A stretch of DNA of 64,000 nucleotides from Setoptus koraiensis (lineage: Eukaryota > Arthropoda). Of the stretch, positions 23,993 to 36,028 are shown one piece after another. Under the pieces are notes generated by a model, which saw nothing but the letters and a program-made list of their open reading frames with translations, searched no databases and was not told the DNA's origin. Position 1 is the stretch's first letter. Each line of letters opens with the position of its first letter. The position numbers and the translations under genes were made by a program. The DNA lies in NCBI GenBank assembly GCA_048013815.1, contig CM106585.1:15314001-15378000 (forward strand). Direction: 5' to 3'.

Positions 23993-24920
23993 ACAGCAAC
24001 TTTGTCTTGGGCAATGCCCAAGTGGCCAAAATATACCCCATTGTCTATTGCTCGGATGGATTCTGTGAGCTCACTGGCTACTCTAGGGCCCAGATTATGC
24101 AAAAGAGCTGCGCTTGCAACTTTTTGTATGGCCCCAGAACCGATCCAACGCACCAAAGTGAGATATGCAAGGCATTAGAAAGCAAGCAAGAATTGAAACT
24201 AGAGCTGATATTTTACAAGAGCACAGGTGAGTTTGAGCAGCTTGAAGACTGATCAGTGATCACTGATTAGTTGTCAGTAATTAGTGGTTCGCTAATTGCT
24301 ATCAGATTGCTGTCACCTGTCATAGCTAATAGTAACATGCAATCAATGTCGCGTCACGCAACAACAACACTTTAATTACAGGTACCCCTTTTTGGTGCCT
24401 TCTCGACATTGTTCCCATACAAAATGAAAAACATGAGGTGGTCCTCTATTTGGCCTCACACAAGGACATAACAAAACAAAAACTTCATGAGCAGCACCAA
24501 CACCAGTTGCAATTATTGCAACAACAGCAACAACAACAACAAACTAGTGATAATGTCCATGCCAACCAAGATCATCATGCAGCCAATGATGGTGGCCAGC
24601 AACAGCAACACCAATCATCCTCGAACAATAATCAAACGGATCACGATGGCGCTCACAACGACCCCATAGACAACCGAACTAATCTAGACAGTGCCTTAAT
24701 GAGCTACCATGAATTTCAATTAGGAGGCCCAGATGGTATGGGTGGCGACGATGAGTTTAATGCCTGTGATTATGAGGATGGCGACGATAGTGACGATCAT
24801 GATAAACACACTGCCAATAATTATAGTAGACGCAGAAGTCGCGCTGTACTATACCAGTTGTCCGGTCATTATGGATACAGGCGCAGTGTGAACATGAAGT
24901 CCAAGCTAAAGCTAAATAAT
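23993..24920 (+). other. Elk: Elk exons 1-2 of those visible: PAS domain and acidic/Gln-rich linker
   Basis: Exon 23993-24226 starts [10 protein letters not shown] and codes most of the PAS core; it ends in phase 1 at G|GTGAGT. Exon 24382-24920 finishes PAS ([12 protein letters not shown]) and then runs through an eight-Gln tract, a His/Asn/Asp-rich stretch and the Elk-typical [15 protein letters not shown] before the donor at 24921. In EAG-family channels the PAS domain docks on the cytoplasmic C-terminal domain and tunes gating. The 155-bp intron between them holds a perfect 16-nt palindrome, ATCAGTGATCACTGAT (24252-24267). Confidence 0.93.
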
Positions 24921-27900
24921 GTATGTATCTGATTATTCTGGGCCCCCATTCAACCCAACAAGTAACGTCTATTGAATATTGTTGAACCATACTTTACTAT
25001 TGAATTGCTTCAATCCAAATGCGATAAGTTACCCGATAAGCTCATTAAGCGAGCCACTTTGAGAAGTGCCATCGAGCTGTTCTAGTCATGACTGGATTCG
25101 TAAATAGAAGACATGCAGTTAACGTTTATGCATTCAGAGCTGTTTGATCAAGCGCTTTGCCATCGGCCCACTAATCCAGAAAGAACGCGATGCCTCCAGC
25201 TGTAATAACGAAACTGGCAATGGCGAAATATTATCTGAGTACGAAATATAGCTGCCGGCTTAGGTGCTACATAGTATCATCAACAAATCTCCGGCTACAT
25301 CAAACAAATCTCATAGATATTCTTACTAATTGAGGTATATAATAGAGCCGCGTTAAGCGGAAGAGTGCCGTGTTCAAGTACTATCGCTGTATCGCCAATG
25401 AAAGCCTCAGTCTGCATTTGAATATTGATCCAGTAGAATGGGCTATCTAGAGGGGGGCAATCAGGCCCGCTTATCGTCTCAGCCATATACACTGAGAAGA
25501 GGTACTGAACTTCCGCTCTCTGTTCATTTCTAGCTGCCAATCTGGTCGTGATGGTCGGTCAATGAAACTGAGCCAGATTGTCTGCCGGTGTGTGTGTGTA
25601 TTTTGGGCATAACTTGACCGCAAGCGGCAATATTGGGACTGTTCCTTGGGTCTGCCACGAGCTACTTGATGCAGGATACATTAACGAGATGGCTTGGCGG
25701 AGAGTAGCATTGTGTGCAGCAAACAAACAAACAAAATCAATATTTACACACGTTCATATCATCACCATTGATGTAGGTTTAGTTAACAATGAGTGAACGA
25801 GGTTGTGCCAACCGTGATGATTGTGATGACTCTCAGAGGTGACCTGGGTATATTTCTGTTGAAGCTCTAGCCTCTTATACAGTTACTGGGCAAAAGTTTG
25901 GCCTGAATTGTGGTTGTTTTGGAGCTAGATGCAATTCGGCAAAACTAATGTCAGTGTTACAAACACGCTGGGATGCCTAATGCGCTTAATGCGCCACTGA
26001 TGCCCGACAGATTAATCGAGCTCCGACGATTTGCGACACGTTACATGATCATTACAACTTATTACATTGTAAACTAGTCACTAACAAGTGTGGTATTCGA
26101 GTTCCTCATTTTTAGTCACCATGAGATCCGACTACCCTGTTTTTTTTTTGTCCATATGGTCAGTAACTCATGATAGAATGCAGTCATGCCCAGGGTCTCA
26201 AATTACTAGAAAAAATAGCTTTCCTGTATTGAGCTCTCTTTCTCTCCTTTATGTTGTTCGGACACCTCAGTATGATTGATGTGGTAATGGTGCCATTCAA
26301 ATCACGAAGCAATCGATAGCAATTTAAGCGCCTTTCGAGATAGACATCACTGACATAGTTACTGGTCGGGTGAATACAAGTTCCGTTCCATATCGAGTAT
26401 ATCATGATGTCTTTAGTATTGTCTGCTCTCAAACCAAACAACTATTCTATCGGTCTACAAACTACTCAAGCACTTACGGATGCCTGAATGTGTCAACTCA
26501 ATGTGCTTCCCATTTACAGTCGTTGTAGCCTATGTTTGACCGTCAAAATCTCATTAAGTAATCTCTATTCTTTTATCGTAAATCGCCCATTGAATTAAAC
26601 AGCAGCGTATGACAATACCAGAGTATAAGACCACAACAATAGAGAAACAAAGATTTATCTTGTCGCATTACGGAGTAGGAAAATCTTGTTGGGACTGGTT
26701 GATATTGATCGTCTCCTTCTATGTAGCTATAGTGGTTCCGTATAACGCCGCATTCAAAGATGCCTCCGAATCTCCAACAGGTGAATGCAAAACCGTTCCG
26801 GTCGATATTGGTGTGGAGGTGGTATTCATTATGGGTGAGTGCATCTCTTATATGAAATGTACTTCCTGAGCATCAAGGGTTTGTGTTTTTTAATATGTGA
26901 CCATCAACCAAATCTGTCTCTTTGTAGATATCATTTTCAACTTCAGAACCACATTCGTCAATAGGAAAGGAGAAGTGGTGGCCGATCCTACCGTGAGTAA
27001 CCGTTCCACCCTTTGAATCTATCAATATTTCAATGCAAATGATTCATTTCTTTCTACTAATATACAAACTATAACTTGTCATGACCAATCAATCAATGTT
27101 GTAAATAGACCATATTCCGACACTACCTCAGAGGATGGTTTGTTGTTGATCTTCTAGCTGCCTTGCCATTTGATGTTTTGTGCGCCTTAAACCTTTACAG
27201 TCGGGTAAGATTTGTGCAAGATTAAAACATTACATTAAAATTACATTAATGCCATTTCTCTATACTAAACTGTTTCCTATCAATTGACACACAATATTCT
27301 CATTTTAGGCTCGCCTAGACTTGAATTTGCTCAAACTTATTAGACTATTGCGCCTTGCAAGATTGTTACAAAAGATGGACAGATATTTTCAGTATAGTTA
27401 TATAATTTTGACATTGCTGATGCTTTTATTTTCTCTGCTGGCTCACTGGTTCGCTTGCATATGGTATGTGATAGCAAGAAATGAGATTGATACCAATGGT
27501 CCAAATTTCCACGTCGGTAAGCGAATAACAATCATCACAAATTTTTTCACACACGAGTGCTGCTGTCGACTAATTTCTGATGAAATAATTGCTGGAATGT
27601 ACTTTATCACATTATAGGATGGATACATCAGTTGTCTGACAGATTAGGGTTAGTAGATTAGGGTACAGAGAGCACTTGTTGCTATTTCGAGTTTAATCAC
27701 CTTGTTTGTACACTTGTCAAAGCTATGTTCTAACTGTTGTCTCGACGCTTTGCTGCTCTCCAACTAACCAATGTAGATACAATGTTGTAAATTCGTCCGA
27801 TACAGCCTCAGTATCGTATGTGACCGCTCTATATTTCACAACCAGCAGTCTGACGAGTGTCGGCTTCGGAAATGTCTCAGGTGAGTAGAGAATTAAAAAT

Positions 27901-30900
27901 GTGCATGTTATCTAGAAACTGTGTATTAGTCGAGTAAAATGTCGAATAGTTGATACCCCACGTAACGCATTCTGAATGATATCAATTATTATACTTATCG
28001 CTAAATCAAACGATAGCCAACACAAACAAAGAGAAGATATTTTCAATTGTGATAATGCTCATAGGGGCCCTCATGCACGCCGTCATTTTCGGAAACGTCA
28101 CAGCCTTGATAAGGGTAAGTCTTTCGATGCTCCTCTGGATTGTTTTCTATAATAATAATCGCAACAGCTCGTTTGTGGCCATTCCGCCATGGAATGCGCT
28201 AGGGTCAATCTATAAACGATATCCGTCAATTCTCCAGGTTTCAGAACCTCAGAAATTCCAAAAATTTCCAAATCTCCAAATCTCCAAATTTCCAAATCTC
28301 CAAATTTCCAAATCTCCAAATTTCCAAATCTCCAAATTTCCAAATCTCCAAATCTCCAAATTTCCAAAATAATTCCAAATTAATTCCAAAATAAATTAAT
28401 TGCACCCATTTATGCAGGTTATGTACGCCAGACGATCACATTACCAAACGAGGCTGAGAGAGTTGAAGGACTTTTTTCGGTTGCATCAACTGCCCAAAGA
28501 GTAAGTGATGGCGACGAGTTGTGCGCACGACGCTACTCTGCTCCCCCCGTTGCGGGCACAGTTTTGCGCCACGAACTGGGGGCAGGGGCTGTAAATATGG
28601 GATAGCGCGTGACACAATTCAAGTTACACTTGAAACACAAACAAAAACAAAAAGTTCTCTCTTGAGGAACCATGCGTTACCAAAGCGCACGCTGAACGCA
28701 CTTCAAATGGCCGCCGTTGGCGCCAAAAAATAAAAACATTGCAACCTGTGATAGAGGGGATAATTAACCTGGCGAATCGTTTATCTTGTTCTTAAATTGT
28801 ACAAAACCAAATACCTCAAACAGGCTCAGGCAACGGATGACGGACTATTTCCAGACAACCTGGTCGCTCAACCACGGAATTGATTCTCATGAGGTGAGCA
28901 TTCTTCTGTCCTATTTCAATGTGCACCCACCATGTAATAGCCACTAATCCAGCTCATCAAGTCATACCGCAAGGCTGCAAAAATAAACGCTCAATTGGGC
29001 CACCATTTGTGGGTCACAAGGAGCGAATCACGTGATCGCAAGCTCTCCGCCATATTGACACTGCCATAACTTGTGCGCTCAATCCGGTTCCAATTGCGTT
29101 CCTGTCCGCGCTGACTTGGCCCAAATAGACGAAACGTGATAACCATTCATTTTACACAACAACTAAAAACTTCCCCCTAGAGAGAGAGACAATCAACAAC
29201 ATTCCGTAAACAACCTTATAAAGCACCCGAGAATGCACCTGAGGCCAAAACCATAGAATTATTAATGATATGACATGAACATACAACTCATGTTCGCGCA
29301 TAGACAGCGCGCCCCCATTGCGTTGGTGCTCATTATAAGTGCCGCTTGGGTACCACCGAAATTCTTACTCTGTTACTAAAACTCTCAGAAGGAACGCATG
29401 TCAGACCAGACCTCAACTGGTTCACCAGGAAATAGCAAAATCTCCTTGGCGCTCTAATTGTTGAGTTGGTCTGTCTAATCAGAACGTGATAGGATATATA
29501 GCCTCATATGATTTTAGTTTTTACAAGAGTGCTTGAATGTTTGCTAAAACACGAGCGCGAAAAATCACGTAGCAGCACGTCAGCTCAACTATTTTCACTA
29601 TCTAACAGTTATGTGGCGGTATAATTGAGCGTCCTATAACAGTTGTGTTTTGATAATCTCATCCTATATGAAACAATCTACTTTGACTTGTCCCAGACAT
29701 AACAAAAGCACAATATTCCTCTCATTTTATTCCCCATTTCACAAACACACAGATACTGAGGGAATTCCCCGAGGAACTAAGAGGTGACGTCTCATTGCAT
29801 CTACATCGCGAAGTGTTGTCGTTACCCATTTTTGAAACAGCTCCCCAAGGTTTCCTGAAGAGTCTAGCTCGTCATATTGAGAGCAAGTTTTGTTGCCCGA
29901 CGTGAGTATTCAATGAAATTACATGACAACTGCTCCAGGTAACCAGGAAGCCCTTTTAAGTTGTTGTTTAGTGTGCTACCAGTGTGATTGTTTGATGTGA
30001 TTGATTGCAGACAATGCCACCGAGGTGTACTTGTAATATGAAATTATTTATGGGGCGTGAGTAAGGAAAAGAATATTCGCTGACAGTTTATCTCTATTTG
30101 TTCATTCTAACAGGGAATACCTGATACACAAGGGTGACGCATTAGGTTGCTTATATCTTGTTTGCAATGGATCAATGGAGGTACTCCAGGACAATATGGT
30201 TGTAGCCATTTTGGGCAAAGGGGACCTCGTAGGTTATGATGTGAATTCTATCACCACGCCTGAGCATACCCAATATGGAATAAGTCAGACCATAGGCCAG
30301 AGCTTACATAGTGTAGTCAAATCAAGTAGTGATCTAAAGGCGCTTACATATTGTGATCTAAAGTGTATACATATAGCGGGTTTACTCGACGTGCTTAAAT
30401 TATATCCAGAATTTTCTGATACTTTCCATAGTGAGATTATACATGATTTAACATTTAACTTACGTGAGGGCTATGACGGCGAGGACACTGATGATGAGGG
30501 GCCCATGGGTCATATGGCTGTAGCAAATCAAAATGCAGCCTTGTATGGTCACGATGACGATGATGATGATGATGATGACGATGATGACGACGACGACGAT
30601 GACGATGACAATTATCCAGGCAACGCCGGTGTGACTAACAATAAAGATCCAATTATGTCCGATTCAGATGATGATGCGGACGAAGAGGCCGAGAAAAAGA
30701 AATATGACAAGAATCGTATGGGGCATAAAAAGAGAATGGACGACGACGATGATAACGAGCATGAAGACGAAGACGGCAGTCAAGACGATCGACCTGGACC
30801 GGGTGCCGGACCGTCCTTGCACAAACCAAACGACGCAGACTTGTCAGGGGGCGAAGATAATGCCGATGATGGTGATCATCATCACAAGAGTAATAAAGGA

Positions 30901-33900
30901 AGTAATAATCTGAACGGGCCTCATCGAAGACGAACACAAGATGACACGCGCAGATCGCACGGCGAAGATGATTACGACGAAGATGATAGAAACAATGATA
31001 TGAACGAAGATAATAACGACTGCGAGGATCAGCAAGCCGCAAGTGGCAAAAATGTGTCAAGAGCTAAAACAAGATTGACAGAAGCGCCTAAAAGGCTTGA
31101 TAGGAAAAATTCGAGCCATCATAGCATGAAACCCATGAATCAGGCTGGTACGAATTGTGAATCATTGAGTGACGGAGATACCAGTGATGCAAATCTCATA
31201 GATCTCAAAGATGATACAGGGGGAAGTTTGGGCTCCGCAAATAACATAACCAGCGAATATCTCAATAATACAAATCGCTTGCGGGCCTTAGCTCGACACA
31301 GGGAGAACTCTCAGTTGGCCGATCAATCGATGAAACGTTTAAGAGACAGAATTATTGGCACTGGCTCCATCGAGGATATTAAAAGTTTGCGCAGTGATAA
31401 TAGCGAAATGAATCTGAATAGCTGTTCGGATCTTGTTGGGCGCACCTCGATGCAATCCGTGAAGCCAATCAACAGTAACGTTGGCTCGTTGCAACGAAGG
31501 GCTTTGCATCGGGCCACCACTGGCATATCGACGACAAATGGCAGGAGCAGAGCTCTGCCGGCTGGTCCATTATCGTTCGATTTAAGCAAAAATACAACAG
31601 CTCTGGTGAATCGAAGGCGACGCTCGGCTGGTTCAATAATGCACACTTTGGTGCCATCGGGTGTCGATAGTGGCATTCATTTCAAGGGACGATCGCTGAT
31701 GCACATCAGCGAAAACAGCGCAAGCCAGTTAAACTTAAATAATAAATCAACTTACATGGGCGCCATGACAACAGCTAATCGGTTACGAATTGGCAAAGCG
31801 ACCCTGTCCGATTCTAGACCCATCATTGGTAATGCCGGACACACAATGGGTCAGCATTCCATCATTAGCCAGCAGAGATCCATGTCAAACCAGCCGAGAG
31901 GTATATCGCAAACTAGTTCAAATTCCTCTGCACCCGGCACGCCCAACATCAATCACATTTCAGACGGGGCTACCGGAACCACCAGGCATCACAGGCAAGT
32001 ATTTGCTCATGCACCCATAGTGGGGCCCGTCTCTAAAAGTGCCCGGATTAACTCACATGCAAACTATAATCAGCAGCAGCGAGAGCAAGAATTAGACATG
32101 ATGCAAGCGCCAAATCTAAAACGATTAGATAGACGAATAACTTTTATAGATGAGAATGTATCCTCGATGAAGCAGCAATTCGATCAAATGAGCACAATGC
32201 TCTATCAACTTATAGATAAACTGCAACCAACGGGGGCGCCTCTAATTAGTTCGTTCAATCAAAAAGCTACGTTCATCAATAGGCAGCATCATCCGAAACA
32301 CCAGCACAAGTTCTTGGACCAATCAGACGAGGCCCTGCCAACCAAAAAGGGAAGCTGCGGCATAAAAAGTGGCAGTCTAGATGCTAACGATAAGAGTATC
32401 AATAGATCCAGCAGCCAGAGCATTCAATCGATACCGACATCGCTGACGACGCCAAACCGAACAGCCAGTGGCGGCTTAAGTAACAGGCAATTCGTACTGG
32501 TGCGCTCCAAATCGTCATCTGGGCCCCTAGATAAAGCGTCAACAATAGGCCAGGCTCTATCGCGTGGGGCTGGCCAAGGTTTGGCACAAAATGAGCAAAC
32601 GCATTCAAATGATGCCACAAACGAGTGTGGTGAGCCTCGCAAAAGTAGCACAACCTGCACCAGACAATCGGAACAACAGCAGCAGCAGCAAGACTCTGGC
32701 CAGCAGAAACACCAATCAAGCAATCGATCACCGTTGGATCTGGATCGCCAACAATTGAAGCAGCACATGCAGCAGCAACAACAACAGCAGCAGCAGCAGC
32801 ATGTATATAAGCAATCACAACTGTCAGGTTTGAGACAGTTTTTGTCTCAGCAGTCGCCCACACAATTAATGGAAGCCCCACATCCAGCCGCTAGATACGT
32901 GACCGGGCCTCCTGTATCATCATTTAGCGTCGGCGACACGGGCACGGGGCGCTGCATGAAAAACTTGGAACCTATAGACGCCAGAACAGTACCTAAGCGC
33001 GCAATGAGATCAAAGAATCTCTGGCTGAGCCACAAAGGTTCAACTACGTTCGACGAAAGTTTCATTCGTCATGAGTTCGATGCTTCCACAATCAATTCTG
33101 CGGACAATAGCGGCGCTGGCCTGAGTTACCGGATTGCTGATGTCAACGAAACAACTGCACTGTCTTCCTTAGACACTGGTCACCAACTGCGTGGTAGTAA
33201 TATAAATAGTTGTCATCATGTTGGCGCACTAAATGCACCACCGCCGCCGCCGCCGCCGCCCAATCTACCTCCAGTGTCTGATCTAGCAACCGGACGAGCA
33301 AGTTCCAGTGGCCTAGTGGGTGCAGTACCAATAAGTGGCTGCGCCATCAGCGCCATCAGCGCCATCAATAACCAGAGGCCAGATTCGCAGTGTTCGTCGC
33401 CGCCAAACAATTCGGAATCGCATTCTCTTGCCTCGTGTGCAACGCTAACATCAGATGATAGCGGACTAGCTACGACAGGAAGCAATAGTCGAACGAGCTC
33501 TGGTGCAAACTCAAATCTATTGTCTGTGCTGAACAACAAAAGCTCCTGCTCTAGCAGAGATATATCTCCCATAGATCCTGGACGTAATACATTCCGATTG
33601 AATTCTCAGACAATCAACACTACGTTGCAGAACAGTATTTCCACACACCAGCAAATCAGACAACAACAACAACAACTACCCATCCAGCATCAGCAGCCTA
33701 GCAGCGCCGGCGTTAGTTCGTCTACAAACAACAACACCCAAACTCAAAAAGACATAATTGTCAGTTTGACCGGCACCAATCAGCATTCACAATTTGTATC
33801 TGTTGGAACGCCACCAACTAATAAGTTTACCCCTACCAAAGGTGATGTGTCTGGCTTGAATAGTGGCAATGCCGGCCAGACATCGACCAGTTTCAGAGCT

Positions 33901-34281
33901 GGCGAACTGCCGTCGGCGCGCCCCACAACTCTTATTAGATCTATTGACGCAGATGGTACCAATAACAGGCAGAGTTGGCAGACGACGGCCACGGGGTCCT
34001 CAGTTGTGATACTAACTAATAATCCATTGGATTTCGCTATTGATATCGATGACATTCCACGCCAGAACAAGAACTCCAGTGGCACAATACATGCGTGTGT
34101 GAGCAATCAAAGTACAGACGAAATGAATAATAACAATTCAACAATTGCGTCCACCGCTATGACAGTTACTCCGGCAACCGGAAACCAGCAACTACAACAA
34201 TCTAATAGTAATTCTAGTTCCACTTCACCGGCCTCCTCCAGCACCTCTAGTGTGTCTGTCAAAAAGATGTTTACCTCATGA
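23993..34281 (+). CDS. Elk: Elk/KCNH8-type voltage-gated K+ channel, 5' partial, 13 exons
   Basis: A six-transmembrane voltage-gated potassium channel of the ether-a-go-go family, Elk class, acting at the neuronal plasma membrane. Exons: 23993-24226, 24382-24920, 26603-26834, 26928-26992, 27109-27204, 27309-27516, 27618-27648, 27777-27880, 28017-28114, 28418-28500, 28824-28893, 29753-29901, 30114-34281. All junctions are GT-AG, reading phases agree, and the exons sum to about 2,024 residues plus stop. That is far above the roughly 1,100-1,300 of human KCNH8 and fly Elk, because of a giant C-terminal tail and a Gln/Asn/Asp-rich insert after the PAS domain. The PAS wording ([20 protein letters not shown], then [10 protein letters not shown]) matches Elk better than Eag or Erg, and the pore filter is SVGFGN. 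The short 5' exon coding the PAS cap was not found; the first visible exon starts in mid-codon after an AG acceptor. Confidence 0.95.
24921..26602 (+). other. Elk intron, 1.7 kb
   Basis: The donor is GTATGT at 24921 and the acceptor AAACAG ends at 26602 (an alternative, one codon on, is CAG ending 26605). I see no gene. A stretch starting TACAGTTACTGGGC at 25878 faintly recalls a Tc1/mariner terminus, but I found no matching opposite end. Confidence 0.75.
26603..28114 (+). other. Elk: Elk transmembrane core: S1 to S6, seven exons
   Basis: Exon 26603-26834 carries S1 ([20 protein letters not shown]) and the start of S2, which 26928-26992 completes ([10 protein letters not shown]). Exon 27109-27204 is S3 ([13 protein letters not shown]). 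Exon 27309-27516 holds the S4 sensor with regularly spaced charges ([17 protein letters not shown]) and S5 (HWFACIWYV). The 31-bp exon 27618-27648 codes part of the turret. Exon 27777-27880 carries the pore helix and filter TSVGFGN. Exon 28017-28114 is S6 ([19 protein letters not shown]). All sensor charges and filter residues are intact, so a working channel is expected. Confidence 0.95.
28255..28380. repeat. 8-bp minisatellite CCAAATYT inside an Elk intron
   Basis: About 13 copies alternating CCAAATCT and CCAAATTT within the intron 28115-28417. The array ends about 35 bp before the acceptor at 28417, so length changes could affect branch-point spacing. Confidence 0.92.
28418..30520 (+). other. 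Elk: Elk C-linker and cyclic-nucleotide-binding homology domain
   Basis: Exons 28418-28500, 28824-28893 and 29753-29901 code the C-linker ([20 protein letters not shown], then [14 protein letters not shown] and [19 protein letters not shown]). Exon 30114 onward codes the binding-homology fold ([44 protein letters not shown]). The domain closes with FNLREGYD. In this family the fold is occupied by an intrinsic ligand segment, not by free cAMP; here the segment reads FNL where zebrafish ELK is YNL (family knowledge from memory). Confidence 0.9.
30475..34281 (+). other. Elk: Elk giant C-terminal tail in one exon, about 1,270 residues
   Basis: After the cyclic-nucleotide-binding homology domain the frame stays open for 3.8 kb. 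It holds 19 consecutive Asp (30553-30609, mixed GAT/GAC codons), Lys/Asp/Glu-rich blocks, two poly-Gln tracts (32674-32693 and about 32764-32802), an eight-Pro run (33239-33262) and long Ser/Asn/Thr-rich stretches. One short segment near 32110-32230 ([20 protein letters not shown]) could form a coiled coil. The tail ends VKKMFTS. Fly Elk has a shorter low-complexity tail. Low complexity and no intron suggest a disordered scaffold; no catalytic motif is visible. Confidence 0.85.
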
Positions 34282-34439
34282 TATGATTCACCACCACTCA
34301 ATTATAGTCAATCAATCAAGCCAGCAAACATTAATCAAATAACTGTATATATCAAGTGTCTTTCAAATAATTATGTCCGAGATCTGCTATACATTGTATA
34401 CACACAGTATGGTGATAGAAGAGCCAAAAATTGTTTGCA

Positions 34440-34445
34440 AATAAA
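34440..34445 (+). promoter_or_regulatory. Candidate Elk poly(A) signal AATAAA
   Basis: The hexamer lies about 160 nt after the Elk stop in AT-rich DNA. Other AT-rich candidates follow, so the site used is uncertain. Confidence 0.45.
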
Positions 34446-35991
34446 TTAAACCGGTATCGCCGTACCGACTCAATACCTGATACCTGTTATGAAAGCCAAA
34501 CGACGAGAGTATATAGATAAATTGTTAGAGAAAATTTTTTAAGAACAAACGTGAGACGATATAACAAATTTTTTATTAAATATTTTTTATCTCTTAAATA
34601 AGTAATAGTCATCAATTTAATATTCTTAAGTATCAACATTCACACTTATACACCATTAGCATTTCATCAGAGTATGCATGCTTTGGTAAATGTAAGATTG
34701 ATATATTTAACAGATAAAGCACAAACACTTGTGGTAATCATCATATACTGTACACTGAACACACTATACTCTTTTTGATCTTTGTTCTTTCATTTAGAGT
34801 TGGAGTTGGATTTGGAGTTCAAGTTGGATTCTTTCTAATGAGATGTCCATATTGATGTTGCTGTCTTTGCTCCATTTCTTACACCGCTCTATTACTTCCG
34901 GTGTCGCACAACCATCTTGGTAGTAGTAGCTTTACTTTAATTGGAACCCAGCTTGGTCGCACGCTTCTGGTCAGTCGTTGTTTTGTAGCCCTTATATGTT
35001 GGTTGATTTATCTCAAACTGACCCTTAGGTAGTTGATAGAGAGATAATCATTGTGGTGACATCGCAAGTCTTCTGGTTCTTCTGGGGTCCATTTTTATGG
35101 AAGAGCATGTATATTTTTGTGAGTGCTTGTGTGGGGCGCTCCATTGTTTCGAACTATCGAAGAAAGATGGTCATCTCTTTATCACATTTAGTTACTCTAT
35201 CACAAATAATTGATTGTTCGCTATAATAATTCAAACAAGTAACACAACACACAAAATATTCATCAGGCATACAAGCATTCTCTGCAGGCGTCTCGCTCTC
35301 TTTAGGAACTATCCAGGTACTACTATCAATGGTATAAAGAACACACGCGAAATGTGTGACACTTTTAAGTTGGTTAGACTCAATCGAAAGTAAAATCAGC
35401 TTCTCCCGTTGTGTCTGCACAGGAAGTTGTGAAGATCCGACCCATACTGTGCCTATTTGATCTATCTGGTGCTTATCTGCTCAAGCTACGATATCCATCG
35501 TGACTATGAGATATGAGAACCGATTATTGTTGTGCTAGACACGGTGTTCTAAATGTTGCTGTTGTTGTGATGTAACTTTGGCAGCCAAATTAACTGTACA
35601 CAAATAAGGAGCTCAAATAATAATAGATGAGTGAGTGATAATAACCACACCGTAAAATAGTACACTGTTGATATCAATGATTATAATAATTTTGTCTTGA
35701 ATTTCACCAGTATTAGAAAGTTTTCAAAAGTTGTCTCAATTAATAATAACAATAATCCATTTATTTCCGGGGCTTCTGTATTTCAAAATAGCTTGCTGTT
35801 ATGCAGTTGTGTGTGTGAGTGTCTCAATAAATGGTTGATTTAAGAATTCATTATTATTGTATCTCTCTCTGTCTGTCTGTCTAAATATTGGATATATATT
35901 TTATGAAGTTAATAGTCATTCTTTTGTTGTTGCAATATCAATCATCTATAGTGTGTGTCTGTATAAATTTGTGTGTGATTTATGATTAAAA

Positions 35992-36028
<37 letters not shown>

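Noticed and set aside
25878-26600. Tc1/mariner-like element end (TACAGTTACTGGGCAAAAG)
   Set aside because: No opposite terminal repeat and no transposase similarity in the intron. A resemblance of about 20 nt is not enough.
23993-34281. Identification as Eag or Erg channel
   Set aside because: The PAS wording ([21 protein letters not shown]) and the LYQLSGHY linker are Elk-class; Erg and Eag differ at these positions.
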